A stretch of 64,000 nt of DNA, taken from NCBI RefSeq assembly GCF_002776525.5, contig NC_045438.1, forward strand, positions 146,918,095 through 146,982,094, in the 5' to 3' direction. The DNA comes from Piliocolobus tephrosceles. Its lineage: Eukaryota; Chordata; Mammalia; Primates; Cercopithecidae. Made by a program: the position numbers and the translations under genes. How positions within the stretch are numbered: position 1 is the stretch's first letter; the number at the start of each line of letters is the position of its first letter. Below the pieces are notes generated by a model. The model did not search any database and was not told the origin of the DNA. It was given only the letters and a program-made list of their open reading frames with translations. Positions 11,506 to 22,557 of the stretch are shown in pieces.

Positions 11506-11972
11506 AATGTTCATGTCCCAAACACAGAAATAATCCAAATATCCATTAAGGTAATAATGGATAAATATCTTGTGGTATTTTCGTACAGCAGAATGCTACA
11601 CAGAAATAAAATAACAGACATTATATTGGGCAAAAGAAGCTAGCACAAAAAAGAGTATGTGCTGTATTATTCTATTTATATGAAGTTCAATAACAGACAA
11701 ATTTAATTGTTAGTCATAGCAGTTAGAGTAGTGGTTACCTATCGATGAAGGGTTGTGTAGGATGGCCATGAGACAGCCTTCTAGAATATTTGAAATAGTC
11801 TATATTTACCTGAGTAATGCATGCAAGGGGTTTTTTATACATAATAATTTATCAAACAGTATACTAAAGATCAGTGGTGTTTATGCCTTCATGCATGCCT
11901 CAGTAAAAAGATAAAAACAAATCAGAAAACACAAAGATATTTAAAGGAAATTTACTATCCAATACTTTAAAG

Positions 11973-12193
11973 CAGGAGTCAGCAAATGTTTTCTGTAAAG
12001 GGCTAGATAGTAAATATTTTAAGCTTGCAGGCTATATTCTCTATCACAACTACTCAGCTTTGCTGTCAAAATGTACAAGCAGCCATAGACAATACATAAA
12101 TGAATGAACATGGCTGTGTTCCAATAAATTTAGTTTTCAAAAATAGGTGGTAGACCACATTTAGCTTGCAAAGAATAGCTTGCTGACGTCCTG
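11973..12193. mobile_element. hAT-type non-autonomous DNA transposon (MITE)
   Basis: A 221-bp element with visible terminal inverted repeats: 5' 'caggagtcagcaaa' and 3' 'ttgctgacgtcctg'. It has 8-bp flanks 'ctttaaag' (11965-11972) and 'cttttaat' (12194-12201), the expected hAT target duplication after decay. The interior 'gggctagatagtaaatattt' and 'ggctgtgttccaataaa' belong to a widely dispersed Charlie-group MITE whose exact name I will not assert. It has no coding capacity. Confidence 0.82.
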
Positions 12194-12351
12194 CTTTTAA
12201 TCATCAGCAAGGATATCACCCTTTGTTTAAAATAAGTCGTAAAATATGATTCTTTTCTTTTGCAAGATGAGGTAATTGTAGTAAGGTCTCTTCTAGTGCA
12301 AATACAGTGTGATTGTTTTAGGAGGACTGAAAGTAGGCTGTGGCTTTGGTG
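12194..12351. other. Unassigned sequence
   Basis: AT-rich linker between the MITE and the next Alu. No repeat family recognised. Confidence 0.4.
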
Positions 12352-12640
12352 TTTTTTTTGAGATGGAGTCTTACTCTGTTGCCCAGACTGGAGTGCAGTG
12401 GCAGGATCTTGGCTCACTGCAACCTCTGCCTCCCAGGTTCAAGTGATTCTCTTGCCTCAACTTCCTGAGTAGCTGGGATTACAGGCACGCACCACCACGC
12501 TCGGATAATTTTTGTATTGTTAGTAGAGATGGGGTTTCACTGTGTTGCATAGGCTGGTTTTGAACTCCTGACTTCAAATGATCTGCCCACCTTGGCCTCC
12601 CAAAGTGCTGGGATTACAGGTGTGAGCCACTGCACCCAGG
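12352..12640 (-). mobile_element. Alu (S type)
   Basis: Short T8 tail, complete body ending 'ccactgcacccagg'. No clear TSD. Confidence 0.92.
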
Positions 12641-13119
12641 TTTGTTTTTTCTTTTGTTAAAAACAAAAAAGGGTACCAATAATCATACCAAAATAGTCAC
12701 AAAATACCTCTCCCATCTTTCCCTTTTTTCTATACTTTCTCCCTTCTCCCCCACTAGATCAGAAATGAAACTTTCACTTAGCATTAATTTAACAAGTATT
12801 TCTGGGGCACTTATTATACAGAAAATACTGTGTTAGGAGCTGGTGTATGGTGGAAACCAAATTAAGCATGCTTCCTGCTTTCAAGGAATTGTCTAATGAG
12901 AGTCAGAAATTGAATAGAAGGAGGTGGAGCAAGATGGCCAAATAGAAGCCTCCAGCAATGCCCTTCCCCCTACACTCCCTGCAGGAATACCAAATTGAAC
13001 AACTATCCACACAAAAAAGCACTTTTGAAAGAACCAAAAGTCAGAGAGGGATCACAGTACCTGATTTTAACATCATATCAAGGAAAGAGGCACTGAAGAA
13101 GTTAGAAAAGACAGTCCTG

Positions 13120-13459
13120 GTGGGGCACAGTGGCTCACACCTATAATCCCAGCACTTTGGCACTTTGCTCACACCTATAATCCTAGTACATTTGGAGGCT
13201 GAGGCAGGCAGATCACTTGAAGTCAGGAGTCCGAAACCAGCCTGGCCAACATGGTGAAACCCCGTATCTACTAAAAGTAAAAAAATTAGCTGGGCGTGGT
13301 GGCAGGCGCCTGTAATCCTAGGTACTCAGGAGGCTGAGGCAGGAGAATTGCTTAAACCCGGGAGGCGGAGGTTGCAGTGAGCGGAGATCATGCCACTGCA
13401 TCACTGCACTCCACCCTGGGCGACAGAGCGAGACTCTGTCTCAAAAAAAAAAAAAAAAA
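13120..13459 (+). mobile_element. Alu with duplicated 5' segment
   Basis: TSD 'agacagtcctg' (13109-13119) and 'ggacagtcctg' (13460-13470). The left end carries a partial duplication: 'ctcacacctataatcc' occurs at about 13134 and again at about 13168. A second small duplication ('gcatcactgc') lies in the right arm. Confidence 0.92.
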
Positions 13460-13528
13460 GGACAGTCCTGAATTGCCGAGACCACCACTCCCCCATTCCC
13501 CAGCAGTGGCCATATGGCATAGGCAGCT

Positions 13529-13531
<3 letters not shown>

Positions 13532-13571
<40 letters not shown>
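13532..13571. repeat. (CA)20 microsatellite
   Basis: Perfect dinucleotide array inside the L1 5'UTR, preceded by 'aggcagctcag' and followed by 'gagagaaagg'. Likely length-polymorphic. Confidence 0.97.
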
Positions 13572-13574
<3 letters not shown>

Positions 13575-15026
13575 AGAAAGGGCAGGAGAGCACAATGATT
13601 ATATGGGACTCTGCATTGGAACTCAGTGCTGTCCTGTCACAGTGGAAAGGAACATGGGCAAAACTCAGCCAGTGTCCATAGAGGGAGCATCTAGAGGAGC
13701 CCTGGCCAGAAGTGAATCGTCCATCCCAGTGGTTGTAACCTGAGTTCTGACAAGCCCTGCCTCTGTGGGCTAAAGGACTCAGAGCCTAAATAAACTTGAA
13801 AGGGAGTCTAGGCCACAAGGATGCTATTCCCAAGGCAAGTCCTGTTGCTGTGCTGGGCTCTGAGCCAGTGGACTTGGGGGGGCATGCAACTTAGTGAGAC
13901 ACCAGCTGGGACGATCAAGGGAGTGCTTGTGTCACCACTCCCCCGACCCTAGACAGCATAGCTTGCAGTGCCTGGAGAGACCCCTTTCTTCTGCTTGAGG
14001 AGAGGAGTGGGGACAATAAAGTGCACTTTGTTTTGCAACCTGGATACCACCTCAGCCACAGTAGAATAGGGCATCAGGCAAAATCCCAAGGTCCCCATTC
14101 CAGGACCTAGCTCCCAGATGACATTTCTAGAGACACCCTGTGCCAGAAAGGAACCTGCTGTCTTGTAGGAAAGCACCCAGTCCTGGCAGAATTCATCTTC
14201 TGCTGCCTAAAGAGCCTTGGGCCCTGAATAATCAGCAGTGGTAGCCAAGCAGTACTTGTCGCAGGCCTTGGGTGAGACTCAGAGCTATGCTGGCTTCAGT
14301 TATGACCCCGCACATTCTCAGCTATGGTGGCTGTGGAAGATACTCCTTCTGCTTGAGGAAAGGAGAGAGAATAGTAAAGGGGACTTGGTCTTGCAGCTTG
14401 GGTGTCAGCTCAACCACAGTAGAGGAAAACACCAAACAGGTTTCTGGGGTCCTTGATTTGAGGCCTTGCCTCCTGAATGGCATTTCTGGACCTGCCCTGG
14501 GCCAGAGGGGTGCCCACTGCCCTGAAGGGGGAGACCCAGGCTTGGCAGCATTCACCACAAGCTGACAGAAAAGCACTTGGGCCTTGAGTGAATATTAGCA
14601 GTAGATAATACCTCACAGTGGGCCTGGGTGTGGTGGTGGCCATACGGAGAGACTCCTCTGCTTGAGGAAAGGGGAGGGAAGACTGGGAAGGACCCTCTGT
14701 TGTGACCTGGATGCCAGCTGCAGTAGAATAGAGCCCCAGGTAGACTCCTAAGTTTCCCAACTTCGGGACCTGGATCCTGGATGGCGTCTCTGGACCTGTC
14801 CAGGGCCAAGGGAACTTGCAGCCCTGAAAGGAAGGACACAAGCCTGGCTAGATTCACTGTAGAGCCCTTGGGCCTTGAGTGAACATAAATGGTAGCTAGG
14901 CAGTGGTCACTGCAGGCCTTGGGTGAGAACCAGTGCTGTGCTGGCTTTAGGTTTGACCCAGCACAGTTCCAGTGGTGGTGGCCATAGGGATGTTTGTGCC
15001 CACCCGTCCCCGAGCTCCAGGCAGCT

Positions 15027-15029
<3 letters not shown>

Positions 15030-15091
<62 letters not shown>
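15030..15091. repeat. (CA)13-(GA)17 compound microsatellite
   Basis: CA array to about 15056, then AG array to 15091. It follows the same word 'ggcagctcag' as the array at 13532, in another 5'UTR unit. Confidence 0.97.
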
Positions 15092-15093
<2 letters not shown>

Positions 15094-15731
15094 CCATTTG
15101 GCTGAAGGAAAGTAAAGGCAGAGAACAATAATCTTTGCCTGGTAATTCAGGAAATTCTCCCAGATCTCACCGAACATTCAAACATTACCAAGGTGATATC
15201 TTTATGAGTCTGCAACAGCTGCAGTGTTACTGAGCTTGGGATACCCTGTAATGCAGATATGGCTGCAGTGACCAAAGACTTAGATCACAACACCCAAGTC
15301 CCTTTGAATACTTGGAAAGCCTACTCAAGAAGGACAGCTACGAACAAGCCCAGGGTGCAAAGACTACAATAAATACCTAACTCTTCAATGCCCAAACACC
15401 CATGAACATTCACAAGCCACAAGGCCATCGAGGAAAACATGACCTCACAAAAAGAACTAAATAAGGCACCAGTGACCAATTCCAGAGAGACAAGGGATAT
15501 GTGACCTTTAAGACAGATAATTCAAAATAGCTGTTTTGAGAAAGCTCAATGAAATTCAACATAATACAGAGAAGGAATTCAGAATTCTATCAGATAAATT
15601 TCACAAAGAGATTGGAGTAATTGAAAAGAATCAAGCAGTAACTCTACAGCTGAAAAATGCAATTAACATACTGAAGAATGCATCAGAGTCTCTTAGCAGC
15701 AGAATTGATGAGGTAGAAGAATTAGTGAGCT

Positions 15732-16038
15732 GGCTGGGCACGGTGGCTCAAGCCTGTAGTCCCAGCACTCTGGGAGGCCGAGACGGGCGGATCACGAGGT
15801 CAGGAGATCCAGACCATCCTGGCTAACCCGGTGAAACCCCATCTCTACTAAAAAAGAAACACAAAAAACTAGCCAAGGGAGGTGGCGGGCGCCTGTAGTC
15901 CCAGCTACTCGGGAGGCTGAGGCAGCAGAATGGCGTAAACCCGGGAGGCGGAGCTTGCAGTGAGCTGAGATCCGGCCACTGCACCCCAGCCTGGGCGACA
16001 GAGCGAGACCCCGTCTAAAAAAAAAAAAAAAAAAAAAA
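15732..16038 (+). mobile_element. Old World monkey AluY (YR-like)
   Basis: Carries lineage changes: 'ggctcaagcctg', 'gatccagaccatcctggc', 'ctaacccggtg', 'ggcgtaaacccgggagg', 'gatccggccac'. Inserted at 'attagtgagct' in ORF1, with 'gtgagct' repeated after the A22 tail. Low divergence indicates a recent insertion. Confidence 0.93.
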
Positions 16039-16265
16039 GTGAGCTTGAAGACAGACTATTTGAAAATACACAATCAGAGGACACAAAAGAAAAAATAAAA
16101 AAGGATGAAGCATACCTACAAGATCTAAAAAGTAACCTCAGATCAAAAAAAAAAAAAAAAAAAGTGAGCTTGAAGACAGACTATTTGAAAATACACAATC
16201 AGAGGACACAAAAGAAAAAATAAAAAAGGATGAAGCATACCTACAAGATCTAAAAAGTAACCTCA
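16039..16265. repeat. 125-bp tandem duplication of Alu tail plus flank
   Basis: 'gtgagcttgaagacagac' begins at 16039 and again at 16164. Everything to 'aacctcaga' is repeated without visible change. The second copy is preceded by its own A19 run (16145-16163), so the unit is A-tail plus about 104 bp of L1 ORF1. Confidence 0.95.
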
Positions 16266-16620
16266 GAAGGGCAAATCTAAGCGTTATTGGCCTTAAAGAG
16301 GAGATAGAGAGAGAAATCAGAGTAGGGAAGGTTTACTCAAAGGTATAAAAGAGAACTTCCCAAGCTTAGAGAAATTTATCAATATTCAAGTACAAGACGG
16401 TTATAGAACACCAAGGAGATTTAACCTAAATAAGGCTACCTCGAGACATTTAATAATCATACTCTCAAAGGTCAGGGATAAATAAGCAGCAAGAGAAAAG
16501 AAAGATGACATACAAAGGAGCTCCAAAATATCTGGCAACAGACTTTTCAGAGGGAATCTAATAGGCCAGGAGACAGTGGCATGACATATTTAAAGTGCTG
16601 AAGGAAAAAAAAAGCTTTTA

Positions 16621-17269
16621 ACCTAGAATAGTATATCCAATGAAAATATCCTTCAAATATGAAGGAGAAATAAGGACTTTCCCTGAAAAGTAAAATCTGA
16701 GGGATTTCATCAACACCAAACCTTTCCTACAAGAAATGCTAAAGGGAGTTCTTCAGTTTGAAAAAGGATGTTAATGAACTGTAAGAAATCACCTGAAATA
16801 AGTACACAGAAACACACAGAATATTGTAACACTGTAATTGTGGTATGTAAACTACTCATAGGTTGAGTAGAATGACTAAAAGATGAACCTATCAAAAATA
16901 ATAACTACAACTTTTCAAGACACAGATATTATAAGTTATAAATAGAAACAAGAAGTTAAAAAAAGCAGGGGGATGAAGGTAAGGTATAGAGTTTTAAATT
17001 AATTTTTTCTTTGTTTATGCAATCAGTATTAAGTTGTCATTAGTTTAAAATAATGCATTATAAGATATTATTTCCAAGCATTATGGTAACCTCAAATCAA
17101 AAAATGTATAACAGATATACAAAAAATAAAAAGCAAGAAATTAAAACATGCCACCAGAGAAAATCACCTTCACTAAAAGAAAAACAGGAAGGAAGGAAGG
17201 AACGAAGGAAGGAAGGGAGGGAAGGAAGGAGAAGAGAAGACAACAAAACAACCAGAAAGCAAATAACAG
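16621..17269 (+). other. L1 inter-ORF region
   Basis: L1 sequence between ORF1 and ORF2, e.g. 'ctacaagaaatgctaaaggg' near 16728 and 'accagagaaaatcaccttca' near 17153. Ends in a GGAA-rich stretch. Confidence 0.75.
17188..17232. repeat. (GGAA)n simple repeat
   Basis: Imperfect GGAA/GGGA array within the L1 inter-ORF region. Similar short arrays sit here in related L1s. GGAA arrays can bind ETS-family factors. Confidence 0.9.
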
Positions 17270-18625
17270 AGTAGCAGGAGTAAGTTTATACTTATCAGTA
17301 ATAACATTGAATGTAAATGGACTTAACTCACCAGTCAAAAGACATAGAGTATCTAAATGGACAAAAGCTACGACTCAATAATCTGTTGCCAACAAGGAAC
17401 AAGCTTCACCTATAAAGACATATAGACTGAAAAGAAAGAGATGGAAAAATATATTCTATGCCAATGGAAACCAAAAAAGAGCAGAAGTAGCTACAATTAT
17501 ATCAGACACAATAGCTTTCAAGACAAAAACTATATAAAAGACACAAAGAATTACATAATGATAAAGGGGTCAATTCAACAAGAGACTCTAACAATTATGA
17601 ATATATATACACCCAACACTGGAGCACCCAAATAGACAAAGCAAATATTATTAGAGCTAAAAAGAGAGATAGACTCCAATGCAATAATAGCTGAAGACTT
17701 CAATACCATACTTTCAGCATTGGAAAGATCATCCAGACAAAAAATTAACAAAGAAACAATGGACTTAATCTGCACTACAGATCAAATGGACTTAACAGAG
17801 ATTTACGGAACATTTCTTCCAAAGGCTATAGAATATACATTCTTCTCCTCAGCACATAGATCATTCTCAAGGATAGACCAAGTCTTTAAAAATTCAAAAA
17901 AATGAAATTATATCAAGGTTCTTCTCTGATCACAATGGAATAAAACTGGAAATCAATAACAAGAGGAATTTTGGAAGCTATACATATGCATGGAAATTAA
18001 ACAATATGCTCCTGAATGACCAATGGGTCAATGAAGAAATTAAAAAGGAAATTTAAAAAATTTTTGAAATAAATGATAATGAAAATATAGCATATCAAAA
18101 TCTTTGGGATAGAGCAAAAGCAGTACTAAGAGGAAAGTTTATAGCAATAAGGGCCTACATCAAAAACTTCAAATAAACAACCTAACAATACATCTTAAAG
18201 AACTAGAAAAGCAAGAGAAAACCAAACCCAAAATTAGTAGAAAAAAAGAAATAATAACAATTAGAGCAGAAATCTATGAACCTGAAACAGAACAAACAAT
18301 ACAAAAGATCAATAAAACTTTAAATTATTTGAAAAGATAAATAAAATTGACATTTAGCCAGACTAAGGAAAAAATAAATAATTAAATCAGATAAGTAATT
18401 CAAATAATTAAAATCAGAGCTGAAAAGACATTACAACTAATACTGCAGAAATTCAAAGGATCATTAGAGGCTACTATAACAACTATATGCCAATAAATTG
18501 GAAAACCTAGAAGAAATGGATAAATTCCTAACCACATACAACCTACCAAGATTGAACCATGAAGAAATCCAAAACCTAAACAGACAAATAACAAGTAATG
18601 AATTTGAAGCTGTAATAAAAAGTCT

Positions 18626-18766
18626 CCCAGGCACAGTGGCTCACACCTGTAATCCCAGCACTTTGGGAGGCCGAGGCAGGCAGATTACTTGAGGTCAGGA
18701 GTTCGAGACCACACTGGCCAGCATGGTGAAATTGCCTCTAACAAAAATACAAAAAAATTAGCTGTA
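18626..18766 (+). mobile_element. Alu left arm, split by a younger Alu
   Basis: 'ccaggcacagtggctcacac' to the linker 'aaaaaaattagctgta', where an AluY begins. The right arm is not visible; it should lie beyond the AluY and is probably hidden in the N gap. Confidence 0.88.
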
Positions 18767-19052
18767 GGCCGGGTGCGGTGGCTCAAGCCTGTAATCCCAG
18801 CACTTTGGGAGGCTGAGACGGGCGGATCACGAGGTCAGGAGATCCAGACCATCCTGGCTAACCCGGTGAAACCCTGTCTCTACTAAAAATACAAAAAAAC
18901 TAGCCGGGCGAGGTGGCAGGTGCCTGTAGTCCCAGCTACTCCGGAGGCTGAGGCAGGAGAATGGCGTAAACCCGGGAGGCGGAGCTTGCAGTGAGCTGAG
19001 ATCCGGCCACTGCACTCCAGCCTGGGTGACAGAGCGAGACTCCGTCTCAAAA
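18767..19052 (+). mobile_element. Old World monkey AluY (YR-like), tail in gap
   Basis: Same diagnostic changes as the copy at 15732 ('gatccagacc', 'ggcgtaaacccgggagg', 'gatccggccac'). It ends 'ccgtctcaaaa' directly at the N run, so its tail and target copy are unread. Confidence 0.93.
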
Positions 19053-19152
19053 NNNNNNNNNNNNNNNNNNNNNNNNNNNNNNNNNNNNNNNNNNNNNNNN
19101 NNNNNNNNNNNNNNNNNNNNNNNNNNNNNNNNNNNNNNNNNNNNNNNNNNNN
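19053..19152. other. Assembly gap, 100 N
   Basis: Exactly 100 unknown bases starting in an Alu A-tail, typical of a placeholder for a gap of unknown size. Confidence 0.99.
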
Positions 19153-19677
19153 TTTACAAAACATTTAAAGAAGAACGAATGCCAATTCTACCCAAACTAT
19201 TCCAAAGAACAGAGGAAGTACTTCAAAACTCATTCTATGAAGCCAGTATTACCCTAATACCCAAAACCAGACAGACACATCAAATAAAAGAAAACTAGAG
19301 GCCAGGATCCCAGATGAACACTGATGCAAAAATCCTCAACAAAATACTAGCAAACCGAATTCAACAACATGTTAAAACAACCATTTATCATGACAAAATG
19401 GGATTTATTCTGGGGACATAAGAATGTTTCAACATATGCAAATAAATCAATGTGATACATTATATCAGCAGAATGAAGGACAAAAAACGTAAAGATCATT
19501 TCAATTGATGCTGAAAAAGCATTTGATAAAATTCAACATCTTTTCGTGATAAAAGAAAACCCTCAAAAAACTGGGTATAGAAAGAACATACCTCAACATA
19601 ATGAAAGCCATGTATGACAGACCCACAGCTAGTATCATACTGAATGGGGAAAAACTGAAAGCCTTTTTCTTTTCTTT

Positions 19678-19975
19678 CTTTTTTTTTTTTTTTTGAGACG
19701 GAGTCTTGCTCTGTCGCCTGGGCTGGAGTGCTGTGGCTGGATCTCAGCTCACTGCAAGCTCCGCCTCCCGGGTTTACGCCATTCTCCTGCCTCAGCCTCC
19801 CGAGTAGCTGGGACTACAGGCGCCCGCCACCTCGCCCGGCTAATTTTTTGTATTTTTAGTAGAGACGGGGTTTCACCGTGTTAGCCAGGATGGTCTTGAT
19901 CTCCTGACCTCGTGATCCGCCCGTCTCGGCCTCCCAAAGTGCTGGGATTACAGGTTTGAGCCACCGCGCCCGGCC
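19678..19975 (-). mobile_element. Old World monkey AluY (YR-like)
   Basis: Reverse complement of the same lineage ('gtggctggatctcagctcac', 'gggtttacgccattctcc', 'gcccgccacctcgcccggct'). It shares one outer TSD with the adjacent Alu: 'ctgaaagcctttt' at 19665-19677 and 20271-20283. Confidence 0.93.
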
Positions 19976-20270
19976 TTTTTTTTTTTTTTTGAGACAGAGT
20001 CTTACTCTGTCACCCAGACTGGAGTGCAGTGGCATGATCTCAGCTTACTGCAACCTCCGCCTCCCAGGTTCTAACAATTCTCTTGCCTCAGCCTCCTGAG
20101 TAGCTGGGACTACAGGCATGTGCCACAATGCTCGGCTGATTTTTGTATTTTTTAGTAGAAATGGGGTTTCCCCATATTGGCCAGGCTGGTCTCAAACTCT
20201 TGACTTCATGATCTGCCTGCCTTGGCCTCCCAAAGTGCTGGGATTACAGGCGTGTGTCACCGTGCCTGGC
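19976..20270 (-). mobile_element. Alu (S type), partner of the pair
   Basis: Older of the two, with more scattered changes. The monkey AluY sits at its poly-T end. Right boundary 'cgtgcctggc' followed by the target copy. Confidence 0.93.
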
Positions 20271-21965
20271 CTGAAAGCCTTTTCTCTAAGATCTGGAACA
20301 CAAGGATGCCCACTTTCACCACTGTTATTCAACACAGTACTGGAAGTCCTAGCTAAAGCAATCAGAGAAGAGAAAGAAATAGAGGGCATCTTAATTGGAA
20401 AGGAGGAAGTTAAATTATCCTTGTTTGCAGATAATATAATCTTATATGTCAAAAAGCCTAAAGACTCCACCAAAAAACTATTAGAACTGATAAATTCAGT
20501 AAAGCTGCAAGATACAAAATCAAAATAAAAAATTTAGTGCATTTCTATATGCCAACAGCAAACAATTTGAAAATGAAATCACGAAAGTAATTCCATTTAG
20601 AATAGTTACAAATAAAATTAAATACCTAGGGATTAATGAAAGAAGTGAAAGATCTGTACAATAAAAACTATAAAACTTGATGAAAGAAATTGAAGAAGAC
20701 ACAAAAAAATGGAAAGATATTCCATGTTCATGAATTGGAAGAATCATAGTGTTAAAATGTCCATAACACCCAAAACAATCTATAGCTTCAATGCAATCCT
20801 CATAAAAATACCAACAACATTCTTCACAGAAAGAGAAAAAATAACCCTTAAGTTTATATGGAACCACAAAAAACTTAGAATAACCAAATAAAAAGGACAA
20901 AACTGGAGGAGTCATATTACCTAATTTCAAATTATACTACAGAGCTATAGTAACCAAAACAGCATAGTATTGGCATAAAAACAGACACATAGATCAGTAG
21001 AACAGAATAATGAACTCAGAAATAAATCCATGCATCTACAGTGAACTCATTTTCAACAAAGATACCAAGAACATACATTAGGGAAAGGACAATCTCTTCA
21101 ATAAGTGGTGCTAGGAAAACTGGATATCCATATGCAGAAGAATGAAACTAGACTCCTCTCTTTGACTATGAAGAAAAGTCAGATAAAAATAGATTAAAGG
21201 CTTACATCTAAGACCGCAAACTATGAACTACTGAAAGAAAACATCTGGGAAATTTTCCAGGACATTGCTCTAGGCAAAGATTTCTTGAGTACTACCCCAC
21301 AAGTATAGGCAACCAAAACAAAAATGATCAAATGGGATCACATCAAATTAAAAAGCTTCTGTATAGCAAAGGAAACAATTGACAAAATGAAGACAACCTA
21401 CAGAATGAGAGTATTTACAAACTACCCATCTGACAAGGGATTAATAACCAGAATATATAAGTAGCTCAAACAACTCAATAGGAAAAAAGTCTAATAATCC
21501 AATTAAAAATAGGCAAAAGATCTCAATAGACATGTCTCAAAAGAAGACATACAAATGGCACATAGGTATATAAAAAGGTGCTCAACATCACTGATCATTA
21601 GAGAAATCTAAATCAAAACTGCAATGAGATATCATCTCACCTCAGTTAAAATGGCTTTTATCCAAAAGACAGGCAATTACAAATGCTGGTGAGGATGTGG
21701 AGAAAACCCTTTTACACTGTTGGTGGGAATGTAAATTAGTACACTCACTATGGAGAACAGTTTGGAGGCTCTTCAAAAACTAAAAATAAATTTACCATGC
21801 AATCCAGCAATCCCACTGCTAGGTATATACTCACAAGAAAGGAAGTCAGTATGTCAAAGAGATATCTGCACTCCCATGTTTATTGCAGCACTATTCACAA
21901 TAGCCATGATTGGGAAGCAGCCTAAGTGTCCATCAATAATGAATGGATAAAGAAGATGTGGTACA

Positions 21966-22270
21966 GGCCTGGCACGGTGGCTCATGCCTGTAATCCCAGC
22001 ACTTTGGGAGGCCGAGGCGGGCAGATCACCTGAGGTCGAGAGTTCGAGACCAGCCTGACCAACATGGTGAAACCCTGTCTCTACTAAAAATACAAAATTT
22101 AGCTGGGTGTGGTGGCACGTGCCTGTAATCCCAGCTATTCAGGAGGCTGAAGGCAGGAGAATTGCTTGAACCTGGGAGGCGGAGGTTGCAGTGAGACGAC
22201 ATTGCACCATTGCACTCCAGCCTGGGCAACAAGTGTGAAACTCCATCTTAAAAAACAAACAAACAAACAG
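21966..22270 (+). mobile_element. Alu 1 of a three-Alu array
   Basis: Preceded by 'aagatgtggtaca' (21953-21965), which returns only at 22863-22875 after three Alus. Tail (AAAC)n. Confidence 0.94.
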
Positions 22271-22557
22271 TCTGGGCACGGTGGCTTACGCCTGTAATCC
22301 CAGCACTGTGAGAGGCCGAGGTGGGCAGATCATGAGGTCAAGAGATCGAGACCACCCTGGCCAACGTGATGAAACCCCTTCTCTACTAAAAATGCAAAAA
22401 TTAGCTGGGCGTGGTGGCGCATTCCCATAATCCCAGCTACTTGGGAGGCTGAGGCAGGAGAATCGCTTGAACCCAGGAGGTGGAAATAGCAGTGAGCTGA
22501 GATCCCGCCACTGCACTCCAGCCTGGTGACAGAGCGAGACTCAGTCTCAAAAAAAAA
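22271..22557 (+). mobile_element. Alu 2 of a three-Alu array
   Basis: 'tctgggcacggtggcttacg' begins in the tail of Alu 1 and ends in a short A-tail at 22557. No private TSD beyond A-rich sequence. Confidence 0.92.

Larger units (their letters stand above)
380..11935 (+). mobile_element. Ancient L1 (L1M type), near full-length, fragmented by insertions
   Basis: Between the nested insertions, the unique-looking pieces read in order as one L1. About 480-1010 matches the 5' region of old L1s ('gatccagatatt' and the following 'atggactt'). 1684-1722 and 2755-3270 match ORF1 ('ctagaaatgaaaagta', 'agaaactatggag'). 3660-3990 is the inter-ORF part, 4480-4765 the start of ORF2 ('aaatatgaatggactaaac'), 8280-8925 and 9560-10170 the reverse transcriptase region, and 11510-11935 the 3'UTR ending before 'cctcagtaaaaagat'. 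All reading frames are broken. Removing about 17 Alus and two MaLR LTRs leaves roughly 6-7 kb, the length of a complete L1. The 5' boundary is uncertain: 1-480 could be more 5'UTR or unique DNA. No function remains. Confidence 0.8.
12920..15438 (+). promoter_or_regulatory. L1 5'UTR with internal repeat units (decayed promoter region)
   Basis: Long GC-richer 5'UTR of the L1PB-type element. It includes near-tandem units of about 290-360 bp. Recurring landmarks are '(g)ggcc(c/t)tgagtgaa'-like words at 14219, 14579 and 14870, and 'ctgcttgagga' at about 13990, 14350 and 14660. Two CA microsatellites (13532, 15030) arose at the same word in different units. In intact L1s this region holds the internal pol II promoter; activity here is not expected. 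Confidence 0.75.
15439..16620 (+). pseudogene. L1 ORF1 remnant
   Basis: Begins at 'atgacctcacaaaaagaact', the ORF1 start of L1PB/L1MA-type elements, and continues through the coiled-coil-encoding part (readable 15536-15731) and the RNA-binding part to about 16620. ORF1 protein is the RNA-binding chaperone of the L1 particle. An Alu (15732-16038), a 125-bp tandem duplication (16039-16265) and many stops destroy it. Confidence 0.8.

Noticed and set aside
13377..13743. Overlapping frames with TH/VC repeats
   Set aside because: They are translations of an Alu end and a CA microsatellite.
13860..15110. Novel minisatellite
   Set aside because: The 290-360 bp units are the known internal repeats of this type of L1 5'UTR.
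18883..19298. Frames running through X residues
   Set aside because: They cross the 100-N gap and Alu sequence and are meaningless.
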